From positions 6,572,001 through 6,636,000 of the forward strand of contig NZ_CP108677.1 in the NCBI RefSeq assembly GCF_035994945.1: DNA of 64,000 bases, given 5' to 3'. This DNA is from Streptomyces sp. NBC_01216. GTDB lineage: Bacteria; Actinomycetota; Actinomycetes; Streptomycetales; Streptomycetaceae. The notes under the pieces were generated by a model. It ran no database searches. It was given only the letters and a program-made list of their open reading frames with translations, and had not been told where the DNA came from. Position numbers and translations under genes: made by a program. Position 1 is the first letter of the stretch, and every line of letters begins with the position of its first letter. This document shows, piece after piece, positions 8,119 to 15,012 of the stretch.

Positions 8119-9194
8119 CCCCGGTATCGCCCGCCCGCACCGACGCGCGTCGGCACCACGACCCGTCGGTGCGGGGCTTCGCCAGCGACAACTACGCCGG
8201 TGCCCATCCCGAGGTGCTCGCCGCCATCGCGCTGGCCAACGAGGGGCACCAGACCGCGTACGGCGAGGACGACTACACCGAGCACCTCCAGCGGATCATG
8301 CACAGCCACTTCGGACCGCACGCCGAGGCGTTCCCGGTCTTCAACGGCACCGGCGCGAACGTGACCGCCCTCCAGGCCCTTACCGACCGCTGGGGCGCGG
8401 TGATCTGCGCCGAGTCCGCGCACATCAACGTGGACGAGGGCGGCGCGCCCGAGCGGATGGGCGGTCTCAAACTGCTCACCGTGCCCACTCCGGACGGCAA
8501 GCTCACCCCCGAGCTCATCGACCGGCAGGCATGGGGCTGGGAGGACGAGCACCGGGCGATGCCCCAGGTGGTCTCCATCACCCAGAACACCGAACTGGGC
8601 ACCGTCTACACCGTGGACGAGATCCGGGCGATCGTGGAGCACGCCCACGGCAAGGGCATGAAGGTCCATCTCGACGGGGCCCGGATAGCCAACGCCGCCG
8701 CCTCGCTGGACGTCCCCATGCGGGCGTTCACCAACGCGGCCGGCGTGGACGTCATCTCCTACGGTGGGACGAAGAACGGCATGCTCTTCGGCGAGGCCGT
8801 GGTCGTCCTCGACCCGGACGCCGTCAGCCATATGAAGCACCTGCGCAAGCTGTCCATGCAGCTGGCGTCCAAAATGCGCTTCGTCTCGGTGCAGTTGGAG
8901 GCGTTGCTCGCCAAGGACCTGTGGCTGCGCAACGCCCGGCACTCCAACGCGATGGCGCGGCGCCTCGCGGACGGCGTCCGGAGCGTGGACGGCGTGGAGA
9001 TCCTCCACCCCGTCCAGGCCAACGCCGTCTTCGCCCGGCTGCCCCACGAGGTCAGCACCCGGCTCCAGAGGCGCTTCCGCTTCTACTTCTGGGACGAGGC
9101 CGCCGGCGACGTGCGGTGGATGTGCTCCTTCGACACCACGGAGGACGACGTCGACGCCTTCCTCCAGGCCCTCAAGGAGGAGATGGCGCGCTAG
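8115..9194 (+). CDS. Threonine aldolase / beta-eliminating lyase family PLP enzyme
   Basis: 359 residues of the fold-type I PLP family. Visible are SDNYAGAHP near the start, the PLP-phosphate and ring contacts in FNGTGANVTAL, the Asp in VHLDGARIANA that pairs with the pyridine nitrogen, and the Schiff-base lysine in SYGGTKNGMLFG. Relatives split beta-hydroxy amino acids such as L-allo-threonine into glycine and an aldehyde. The GTG at 8115 overlaps the dehydrogenase stop as GTGA; another GTG at 8097 is possible. Being the third gene of the operon suggests that the aldehyde or amino acid formed is handled by the SDR, which is inference. Confidence 0.85.
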   Translation: MTPVSPARTDARRHHDPSVRGFASDNYAGAHPEVLAAIALANEGHQTAYGEDDYTEHLQRIMHSHFGPHAEAFPVFNGTGANVTALQALTDRWGAVICAESAHINVDEGGAPERMGGLKLLTVPTPDGKLTPELIDRQAWGWEDEHRAMPQVVSITQNTELGTVYTVDEIRAIVEHAHGKGMKVHLDGARIANAAASLDVPMRAFTNAAGVDVISYGGTKNGMLFGEAVVVLDPDAVSHMKHLRKLSMQLASKMRFVSVQLEALLAKDLWLRNARHSNAMARRLADGVRSVDGVEILHPVQANAVFARLPHEVSTRLQRRFRFYFWDEAAGDVRWMCSFDTTEDDVDAFLQALKEEMAR

Positions 9195-9228
9195 CGCCGG
9201 ACACCTGAGTGGTGCATGAATACGCGTT

Positions 9229-9256
9229 CGGCCGGAAGTCCACTGACTCCCGGCCG
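9229..9256 (+). terminator. Possible terminator after the DUF6421 operon
   Basis: A 7 bp perfect stem, CGGCCGG/CCGGCCG, with a 14 nt loop, 35 nt after the aldolase stop. No U-tract, as is common in Streptomyces. Confidence 0.35.
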
Positions 9257-9267
9257 GGCGTGTTCCC

Positions 9268-9878
9268 ATGCTCCGGCTCATGCGACTCCTTCGGGAGAAT
9301 CCTGACATTCATGCGTACTTGCCGGCATGTGAGGCCGTCGATCACGGGAGCCCGCGCGTGCACGCCATCGCGAAGAGCCTGGCCCTCGGTCATGGTGACG
9401 CATGTTCATACGTCAGGGCTGCTTTCGAGCTCATGCGGGACTCCATTCCGCACTCGCAGGACTCGGGAGAATCTCCGCGTCACCCGGCGGGCCTCGGACG
9501 TCCTGGACGCCCGCACCGGTGACTGCCACGCCAGGTCGATGGCCTGCGCCGCGCCGCTCCGGCCCGGGGTGTCCCGGCGGCGCTGTGCTGCCGGCGGCTC
9601 ACGGACGAGGGTGGCTCGAACCGGTCGTCCACGGCCTGGTCGCGGTGAGGACGCCCGGACGGGGCGCGTGGGCGCGCCAGGACGTCCGGGGGAACAAGCC
9701 CGGCGCCGACGCCCGTTTCTCGCCCGGCCCGGAGCGGCCGACCTGGAACACCCGGCGGGAGTTCAGTGAACTGAACTATCCGGTGCTTTACACTGAACCG
9801 CACCCGGCTGTGCTGCGCGCCCCGCGCGCCGCCCGCGACCTGCCCCAGCTCGCGCGGACGCTCCCCGCCGCGCTCTGA
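9268..9878 (+). pseudogene. Transglutaminase-like cysteine peptidase, frameshifted
   Basis: Pieces of one transglutaminase-like protein lie in order but in different frames. Frame 1 from the ATG at 9268 gives the N-terminus (VRAAFELMRDSIPHSQDSGE). The next part, RASDVLDARTGDCHARSM with the would-be catalytic Cys, is in frame 2 near 9480-9545. A piece resembling the ALCYQRL region (AALCCRRLTDEGGS) is back in frame 1 near 9581. The C-terminus, GAWARQDVRGNKPGADARF to TLPAAL, is in frame 3 and ends at 9878. At least three frame changes are needed, so this is a decayed gene and not a single sequencing error. Intact relatives are about 200 residues. Confidence 0.7.
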
Positions 9879-9905
9879 CCCGAACCGACCCGAAACGGCG
9901 GCCCC

Positions 9906-10598
9906 ATGAGCCTCACACTCAGCGTCTCCGACGAGGTACGTGCCCTCGTCCCCGGCTTCACCCACCTCGCCGTCGAGGCGCGCGGACTGGCCAACGGCCC
10001 CAGTGACGGAACCAGCTCGGCCCTGCTCGACGAAGCGGCACGGAGTCTCGCCGCGCGGCTCGACGGGCGGGCCCCGGACCGGGACCCGCACATGGCCGCC
10101 TGGCGAGCGGCCTACACGGCTTTCGGCGCCAAACCCTCCCGCACCCGCAACTCCGCGGAAGCGCTGGCCCGGCGCGCCCTCGCGGACGGCGGACTGCCGA
10201 GGATCAACCGGCTCGTCGACGCGTACAACGCGATCAGCGTGGCCCGGCTGATCCCCGTCGGCGGCGAGGACCTCGACCGCATCGAGGGAGGCATGCGGCT
10301 CGTCCGCGCGACGGGGGACGAGCCGTTCCTGACCGTGGCCGGCGGCGAGGAGGTCGTGGAGCATCCGGAACCCGGAGAAGTCGTCTGGTGCGACGAGGCC
10401 GGCGTCACCTGCCGACGGTGGAACTGGCGCCAGGGACCACGCACCCGGATCGACGACACGACGGAGAACGCGCTCTTCCTGCTGGAGTCGCTGGCACCCA
10501 TGACGCGGGACGAGCTGACGGCCGCCGGAGCGGGTCTCGCGGAGTCGCTGGAGAGACTGAGCCCCGGGGCGCGCATCACCGTCCGCGCCCCGGCGTGA
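9906..10598 (+). CDS. B3/4 domain-containing protein (Phe-tRNA synthetase beta-like domain)
   Basis: 230 residues. The B3/B4 domain of the phenylalanyl-tRNA synthetase beta subunit covers about residues 60-210, with AYTAFGAKPSRTRNSAEAL and LPRINRLVDAYNAISV as typical signatures. Free-standing B3/4 proteins are thought to bind nucleic acid or amino acids or to take part in editing; the role is not established. It starts 27 nt after the end of the transglutaminase pseudogene; the two may once have shared a transcript. The gene itself looks intact. Confidence 0.85.
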   Translation: MSLTLSVSDEVRALVPGFTHLAVEARGLANGPSDGTSSALLDEAARSLAARLDGRAPDRDPHMAAWRAAYTAFGAKPSRTRNSAEALARRALADGGLPRINRLVDAYNAISVARLIPVGGEDLDRIEGGMRLVRATGDEPFLTVAGGEEVVEHPEPGEVVWCDEAGVTCRRWNWRQGPRTRIDDTTENALFLLESLAPMTRDELTAAGAGLAESLERLSPGARITVRAPA

Positions 10599-10622
10599 CG
10601 TTTCAGCCCGTCCGGCCGCCCG

Positions 10623-11345
10623 TCAGCCCGCTTCCTTGGCCTGGGCGGGGGTGGGAGCCGTCCCCCCGAGGTGCGCCGGTACCCACCAGGTGTCGCCCGC
10701 GTCCTTGGGGCGTACGGGGTAGGCGCGCTGCGCGGCCTCCAGGAGCTCCTGGACGCGTTCGCGCAGCCGCCGGGTGATCGCACCGGCGTACTGGTCGGCC
10801 GGTGCCTCGACGGGCTCCCCGACTCGGATGGTGACCGGGATGTGCTGGCGCTTGAAGTTCTTGGGGCGGCCCTTCGTCCAGACCCGCTGCGTGCCCCACA
10901 GCGCCATCGGGATCAGCGGGACCCCGGCCTCCTGGGCGAGCCGGGCCGCGCCGGACTTGAAGCTCTTGAGTGTGAAGGACTGGGAGATCGTCGCCTCGGG
11001 GAAGACACCGATGACCTCGCCGGCCCTCAGGGACTCCAGGGCGTGCTGGTAGGCGTGCTCCCCCTGGGTCCGGTCCACCGGGATGTGCTTCATCCCGCGC
11101 ATCAGCGGTCCCGACACCTTGTGCCGGAACACCGACTCCTTGGCCATGAAGCGGACGAGGCGCTTCTGCGGCAGCGCGGCCAGACCCGTGAAGATGAAGT
11201 CCAGATAGCTGATGTGGTTACTGACGAGCACCGCTCCGCCCGAGCGGGGGATGTTCTCCGAACCCTGAGTGTCGATCTTCAGGTCGAGCGCCTTGAACAT
11301 GGTCAGAGCGGCGCCGATGACCGGCCGATAGACGAGTTCTGCCAT
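10623..11345 (-). CDS. Lysophospholipid / 1-acyl-glycerol-3-phosphate acyltransferase
   Basis: 240 residues of the PlsC-like family. Motif I is SNHISYLDF (His and Asp of HX4D), motif II lies in RFMAKESVFRHKV, motif III is VFPEATIS, and the VPLIPMAL segment forms motif IV. The enzyme acylates the sn-2 position of lysophosphatidate or another lysolipid at the inner membrane face. The ATG at 11345 follows AGAGGAACCCC... on the minus strand. It is convergent with the B3/4 gene. The call for the family is firm; the exact acceptor lipid is not. Confidence 0.88.
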   Translation of the reverse strand: MAELVYRPVIGAALTMFKALDLKIDTQGSENIPRSGGAVLVSNHISYLDFIFTGLAALPQKRLVRFMAKESVFRHKVSGPLMRGMKHIPVDRTQGEHAYQHALESLRAGEVIGVFPEATISQSFTLKSFKSGAARLAQEAGVPLIPMALWGTQRVWTKGRPKNFKRQHIPVTIRVGEPVEAPADQYAGAITRRLRERVQELLEAAQRAYPVRPKDAGDTWWVPAHLGGTAPTPAQAKEAG

Positions 11346-11568
11346 CTGAGAGGAACCCCTTCTTCAGTGCCTGGGGAGGGTTCTCCCGGCGGAAGTTACG
11401 CAGCCGTAGGTTTTGGCTTTGGGCCGATCGTGCCCCATACGGGCCCTGCTGACCAGTCCTGACGCTCGCCTACGGGGAGATTCTCGTCACCCCGTGTACC
11501 GGTGGCGGGAATCCGGCGGTGCCGTGGGACGCTGCACCCGGGGACGGAGTGCGGCGGGAGGCGGACAC

Positions 11569-11976
11569 ATGAACGAAGCGGGCGCGGGCGAGGTCACACG
11601 ACGGCCGGCCGACAGCCCCGGGGCCGCGGGGCCGGACGGCGGCCGTGCCGCCCTCCCCGGGGCGCGGCCCGACCGGATCGGAGCCGAGCTGCTGGGCGCG
11701 CGACTGGGCGAGCGCGCCACCCTGGTGCAGTTCTCCACCGCCTTCTGCCAGCCCTGCCGCGCGACCCGCCGCACACTGGCCGAGGTGGCCGAGATGGTCG
11801 CGGGCGTGGGGCACGTGGAGATCGACGCCGAGGACCGACTGGATCTGGTGCGCGCCCTCGGTGTCGTCCGGACCCCCACCGTGCTGGTCCTCGACCGGGC
11901 CGGCCGGATCGTCCGCCGGGCCGCGGGCGCGCCCCGCAAGGCCGACGTCATCGCCGCGCTCGGCCGCGCCCTCTGA
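11569..11976 (+). CDS. Thioredoxin-family protein
   Basis: 135 residues. A disordered Ala/Gly/Pro-rich stretch of about 45 residues precedes a thioredoxin fold with the redox motif FCQPC (residues about 62-66) and the cis-proline in VRTPTVLV. It presumably reduces or forms disulphides in cytoplasmic proteins. The ATG has GGGAGG about eight bases upstream. The gene lies directly before the leader peptide/flavin reductase unit, a possible thiol/sulphur link, but a separate promoter probably lies in between. Confidence 0.85.
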   Translation: MNEAGAGEVTRRPADSPGAAGPDGGRAALPGARPDRIGAELLGARLGERATLVQFSTAFCQPCRATRRTLAEVAEMVAGVGHVEIDAEDRLDLVRALGVVRTPTVLVLDRAGRIVRRAAGAPRKADVIAALGRAL

Positions 11977-12046
11977 CGCGGTGACACATCTCCCACATCC
12001 CGGTCCCCACTTGACTGCACCCGGCAACGATCGTCACCCTGACGGG

Positions 12047-12127
12047 GTGCCCCATGAACTCCTTCTCCACGGCCGGGTCCATGTGGACCTGGGCCGCAAC
12101 GCGAGCGCGCGCTGTCCGGGTGTCTGA
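12047..12127 (+). CDS. Putative leader peptide (HVDL type) upstream of flavin reductase
   Basis: A 26-codon ORF beginning GTG at 12047 encodes a peptide with the core RVHVDLGRNASARC near its end. This R-x-H-V-D-L-x-R-x-x-S-A-x-C pattern is the one found in small actinomycete leader peptides located before sulphur-assimilation and related genes. The ORF ends 46 nt before the flavin reductase ATG. The late cysteine codon suggests a cysteine-sensing attenuation mechanism, which is inference. The start is preceded by GACGGG rather than a strong ribosome binding site. Confidence 0.6.
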   Translation: MPHELLLHGRVHVDLGRNASARCPGV

Positions 12128-12173
12128 GAACCCACGGACCCCTCTCACGACGCCCCCGCAGAAGGACATCTCC

Positions 12174-12689
12174 ATGACGGTTTCGCCCGAGCTCCGCACC
12201 GTGAGCGCCCCCCGGTCGGCCTCACCCGACCTGCTCCGCTCCGTCTTCCGCCGGCACGCCGCCGGTGTCGCGGTCATCACCGCCCAGGGCGACCGGCCCG
12301 TCGGCTTCACCGCGACCTCGCTGAACTCCGTCGCCGCCGACCCGCCGATGATCTCCTTCGGCGTGGGCACCCACTCCTCCAGCTGGCCGGTGGTCGCCGA
12401 GGCCGAGCACATCGGCGTCCACATACTCGGCGAGCATCAGCGGGAACTCGCCGCCACCTTCGCCCGCAGCGGCGCGGACCGGTTCGGGGCACCGACGCGC
12501 TGGAGCCCGGGGCCGGAGGACGTACCCGTGCTCGACGACGTGCTCGCCTGGCTGGTGTGCCGGGTGGTGGCCAGGGTCCCGGCCGGCGACCACCGCATCG
12601 TGATCGCCCAGGTCGTCGCCGGGGACCCCGGCGGAGTAGGGCGTCCGCTCCTCTACCACCAAGGTCGCTTCAACGCGCTGCGCGACTGA
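12174..12689 (+). CDS. Flavin reductase family protein (FMN-binding split barrel)
   Basis: 171 residues. The family is shown by LRSVFRRHAAGVAVITAQ, then PVGFTATSLNSVAADPPMISF, the flavin-binding stretch near residues 38-65, and HILGEHQRELAATFA. Such proteins reduce FMN or FAD with NAD(P)H and pass it to a monooxygenase. The ATG at 12174 has AGAAGGA about ten bases upstream; longer frames read through the leader region. Its TGA is the first base triplet of repeat copy B. The leader peptide hints at use in sulphur metabolism, for example with a sulphonate monooxygenase, but no such gene is nearby. Confidence 0.85.
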   Translation: MTVSPELRTVSAPRSASPDLLRSVFRRHAAGVAVITAQGDRPVGFTATSLNSVAADPPMISFGVGTHSSSWPVVAEAEHIGVHILGEHQRELAATFARSGADRFGAPTRWSPGPEDVPVLDDVLAWLVCRVVARVPAGDHRIVIAQVVAGDPGGVGRPLLYHQGRFNALRD

Positions 12690-12858
12690 GAGCCCGTCGG
12701 GTGGCCTCTGACCTCGGGCGGTCACGCCCTGGCACGCACGGTGCCGGTGTTGCCGGGATGCCCGGGGCGGCTCCGTTACGGTTCCCTCCCGGCGCCTTGG
12801 AATCGCACGCACCAGGCCGTGTCCGCCTGTCGGTCGAAGGCCGCCCGACAGGTTCTGG
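12687..12858. repeat. Dispersed ~170 bp repeat, full copy B
   Basis: It starts with the TGA stop of the flavin reductase gene (TGAGAGCCCGTCGGGTGG) and ends GCCCGACAGGTTCT. The interior block CCCGGCGCCTTGGAATCGC is identical to that of copy A, in the same orientation. Confidence 0.8.
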
Positions 12859-12895
12859 GAGTTCCGCCCGCGGGGCGTTGGCAAGGTCACATGCC

Positions 12896-12909
12896 TGAGC
12901 GCTTGCTCA
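12896..12909. promoter_or_regulatory. Candidate operator 1 upstream of etfBA
   Basis: TGAGCGCTTGCTCA is an inverted repeat (TGAGC-N4-GCTCA) of the kind bound by TetR-family regulators. It lies 140 nt before etfB. Confidence 0.45.
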
Positions 12910-12927
12910 GAGGTCACGAACTGGGTG

Positions 12928-12943
12928 TACTGGCGAGTAATAT
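12928..12943 (+). promoter_or_regulatory. Candidate operator 2 and -10 box of etfBA
   Basis: TACTGGCGAGTA (12928-12939) is a TACT-N4-AGTA inverted repeat, similar to sites of TetR-type fatty-acid regulators. It overlaps TAATAT (12938-12943), a good -10 box, so a bound repressor would block the promoter. The start of etfB is about 105 nt further on. Confidence 0.45.
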
Positions 12944-13048
12944 TCGGGTCTGGGGCCATGGCCGCCCCGACCGGAAACCCGCCCTTCAGGCGCCTATGCT
13001 GCGAGCAACAAGGCAGCCCCGTTAGACCGATGCAGTAGGAGAGCCGGC

Positions 13049-13834
13049 GTGAGCTTGAGGATCGTTGTCTGTGTGAAGTACGTGCCCGACGCCACCGGCG
13101 ACCGGCACTTCGCCGATGACCTGACCGTCGACCGCGACGACGTCGACGGCCTGCTGTCGGAGCTCGACGAGTACGCGGTCGAGCAGGCGCTCCAGATCGC
13201 CGAAGAGGCCGACGACGCCGAGGTCACCGTGCTCACCGTCGGCCCGGAGGACGCCAAGGACGCCCTGCGCAAGGCGCTGTCCATGGGCGCCGACAAGGCC
13301 GTCCACGTCGAGGACGACGATCTGCACGGCACCGACGCCATGGGTACCTCTCTCGTGCTCGCCAAGGCGATCGAGAAGACCGGCTATGACGTGGTCATCG
13401 CCGGTATGGCCTCCACGGACGGGACCATGGGTGTCCTGCCCGCGCTCCTCGCCGAGCGGCTCGGGGTCCCGCAGGTCACCCTGCTCTCCGAGGTCAAGGT
13501 CGAGGGCGGTGTCGTCACGGGCCGCCGCGACGGTGACACCGCCTCGGAGCAGCTGGAGGCCGCGCTTCCGGCCGTCGTGTCCGTGACGGACCAGTCGGGC
13601 GAGGCCCGCTACCCGTCCTTCAAGGGCATCATGGCCGCCAAGAAGAAGCCGGTGGAGTCCCTCGACCTGTCCGACCTCGACATCGAGGCCGGGGACGTGG
13701 GTCTGGAGGGTGCCTGGACGGCGGTCGACTCCGCCACCGAGCGCCCCGCGCGCACGGCGGGCACGATCGTCAAGGACGAGGGCGAGGGCGGCAAGCAGCT
13801 GGCCGAGTTCCTCGCGAGCCAGAAGTTCATCTGA
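13049..13834 (+). CDS. etfB: Electron transfer flavoprotein subunit beta
   Basis: 261 residues, full length. It begins RIVVCVKYVPD and contains AVEQALQIAEE, RKALSMGADKAVHV and the ETF-beta signature in VVIAGMASTDGTMGVLPALLAERLG. Together with EtfA it takes electrons from acyl-CoA and other dehydrogenases and hands them to ETF-quinone oxidoreductase. The GTG start is preceded by AGGAG. etfA follows after 61 nt on the same strand. Two stacked palindromes upstream suggest control by TetR-type regulators of fatty-acid breakdown. Confidence 0.95.
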   Translation: MSLRIVVCVKYVPDATGDRHFADDLTVDRDDVDGLLSELDEYAVEQALQIAEEADDAEVTVLTVGPEDAKDALRKALSMGADKAVHVEDDDLHGTDAMGTSLVLAKAIEKTGYDVVIAGMASTDGTMGVLPALLAERLGVPQVTLLSEVKVEGGVVTGRRDGDTASEQLEAALPAVVSVTDQSGEARYPSFKGIMAAKKKPVESLDLSDLDIEAGDVGLEGAWTAVDSATERPARTAGTIVKDEGEGGKQLAEFLASQKFI

Positions 13835-13895
13835 GGCTCGCGCGAGCCCACCAGACCCTCCCCCCTTTTTTCCGTTCGCAGGAGATTGAAGTCCC

Positions 13896-14858
13896 ATGGC
13901 TGAGATTCTCGTCTACGTCGACCACGTCGACGGAGCCGTCCGCAAGCCCACCCTGGAGCTGCTGACGCTGGCCCGCCGCCTGGGCGAGCCGGTCGCGGTC
14001 GCGCTCGGTGCCGGTGCCGAGACCACCGCCGCCACCCTCGGCGAGCACGGCGCGACCCGCGTCCTGACCGCCGACGCCCCCGAGTTCGCCGATTACCTGG
14101 TCGTCCCGAAGGTCGACGCGCTGCAGGCCGCGTACGACGCCGTGTCCCCGGCCGCCGTACTCGTTCCCTCCTCCGCCGAGGGCAAGGAGGTCGCGGCCCG
14201 CCTCGCGGTCCGTATCGGCTCCGGCATCATCACGGACGCCGTGGACCTGGAGGCCGGCGTGGAGGGCCCGGTCGCGACGCAGTCCGCGTTCGCCGCCTCC
14301 TTCACCACCAAGTCCCGCGTCTCCAAGGGCACCCCGGTCATCACGGTCAAGCCGAACTCGGCTGCCGTCGAGGCCGCCCCGGCCGCCGGCGCCGTCGAGA
14401 CGCTCGCCGTCACCTTCTCGGCCCAGGCCACCGGTACCAAGGTGACCGCGCGGACCCCGCGTGAGTCGACCGGCCGCCCGGAGCTGACCGAGGCCGCGAT
14501 CGTGGTCTCCGGCGGACGCGGTGTCAACGGTGCCGAGAACTTCTCGGTCATCGAGGCGCTCGCCGATTCCCTCGGCGCCGCCGTCGGCGCCTCGCGCGCC
14601 GCCGTCGACGCCGGCTGGTACCCGCACTCCAACCAGGTCGGCCAGACCGGCAAGTCGGTCTCGCCGCAGCTGTACATCGCCTCCGGCATCTCCGGCGCGA
14701 TCCAGCACCGCGCGGGCATGCAGACCTCGAAGACCATCGTGGCCATCAACAAGGACGCCGAGGCCCCGATCTTCGACCTCGTCGACTACGGCGTCGTCGG
14801 AGACCTCTTCGACGTCGTCCCGCAGCTGACCGATGAGGTCAAGACCCGCAAGGGCTGA
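13896..14858 (+). CDS. etfA: Electron transfer flavoprotein subunit alpha
   Basis: 320 residues. The N-terminal half contains [20 protein letters not shown]; the C-terminal FAD domain has [14 protein letters not shown], the ETF-alpha signature [18 protein letters not shown] and [20 protein letters not shown]. It carries the FAD of the EtfAB heterodimer. The ATG follows AGGAGATTGAAGTCCC. It is the second gene of the etfBA operon and is followed by a near-perfect terminator hairpin. Confidence 0.95.
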   Translation: MAEILVYVDHVDGAVRKPTLELLTLARRLGEPVAVALGAGAETTAATLGEHGATRVLTADAPEFADYLVVPKVDALQAAYDAVSPAAVLVPSSAEGKEVAARLAVRIGSGIITDAVDLEAGVEGPVATQSAFAASFTTKSRVSKGTPVITVKPNSAAVEAAPAAGAVETLAVTFSAQATGTKVTARTPRESTGRPELTEAAIVVSGGRGVNGAENFSVIEALADSLGAAVGASRAAVDAGWYPHSNQVGQTGKSVSPQLYIASGISGAIQHRAGMQTSKTIVAINKDAEAPIFDLVDYGVVGDLFDVVPQLTDEVKTRKG

Positions 14859-14878
14859 CCTGCGCTTCTGACGGGCCC

Positions 14879-14914
14879 GGGGGCCGCACGGTGATCTCTC
14901 GCCGTGCGGCCCCC
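14879..14914 (+). terminator. Rho-independent-type terminator after etfA
   Basis: A perfect 13 bp stem, GGGGGCCGCACGG with CCGTGCGGCCCCC, and a 10 nt loop, starting 20 nt after the etfA stop. Confidence 0.85.
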
Positions 14915-14979
14915 GGCCGTTTCGGACAACCATTGACGCGGGTCTCACCGGACTATAACTTCGCTATACGGATTGTTGA

Positions 14980-14994
14980 TTCCGTGAAGCGGAA
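14980..14994. promoter_or_regulatory. Candidate operator upstream of DUF6986 gene
   Basis: TTCCG-TGAAG-CGGAA is a perfect 5+5 inverted repeat 18 nt before the start codon, just after the AT-rich stretch TATAACTTCGCTATACG (14954-14970) that probably contains the -10 box. IclR-family regulators bind sites of this shape; which regulator acts here is unknown. Confidence 0.45.
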
Positions 14995-15012
14995 AAGAAG
15001 GAGGAGCTGGGA

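Noticed and set aside
9759..9774. Palindrome GTTCAGTGAACTGAAC as possible operator
   Set aside because: It lies in the C-terminal coding remnant of the transglutaminase pseudogene, where it encodes conserved residues (EFSELNYPV), so coincidence is likelier.
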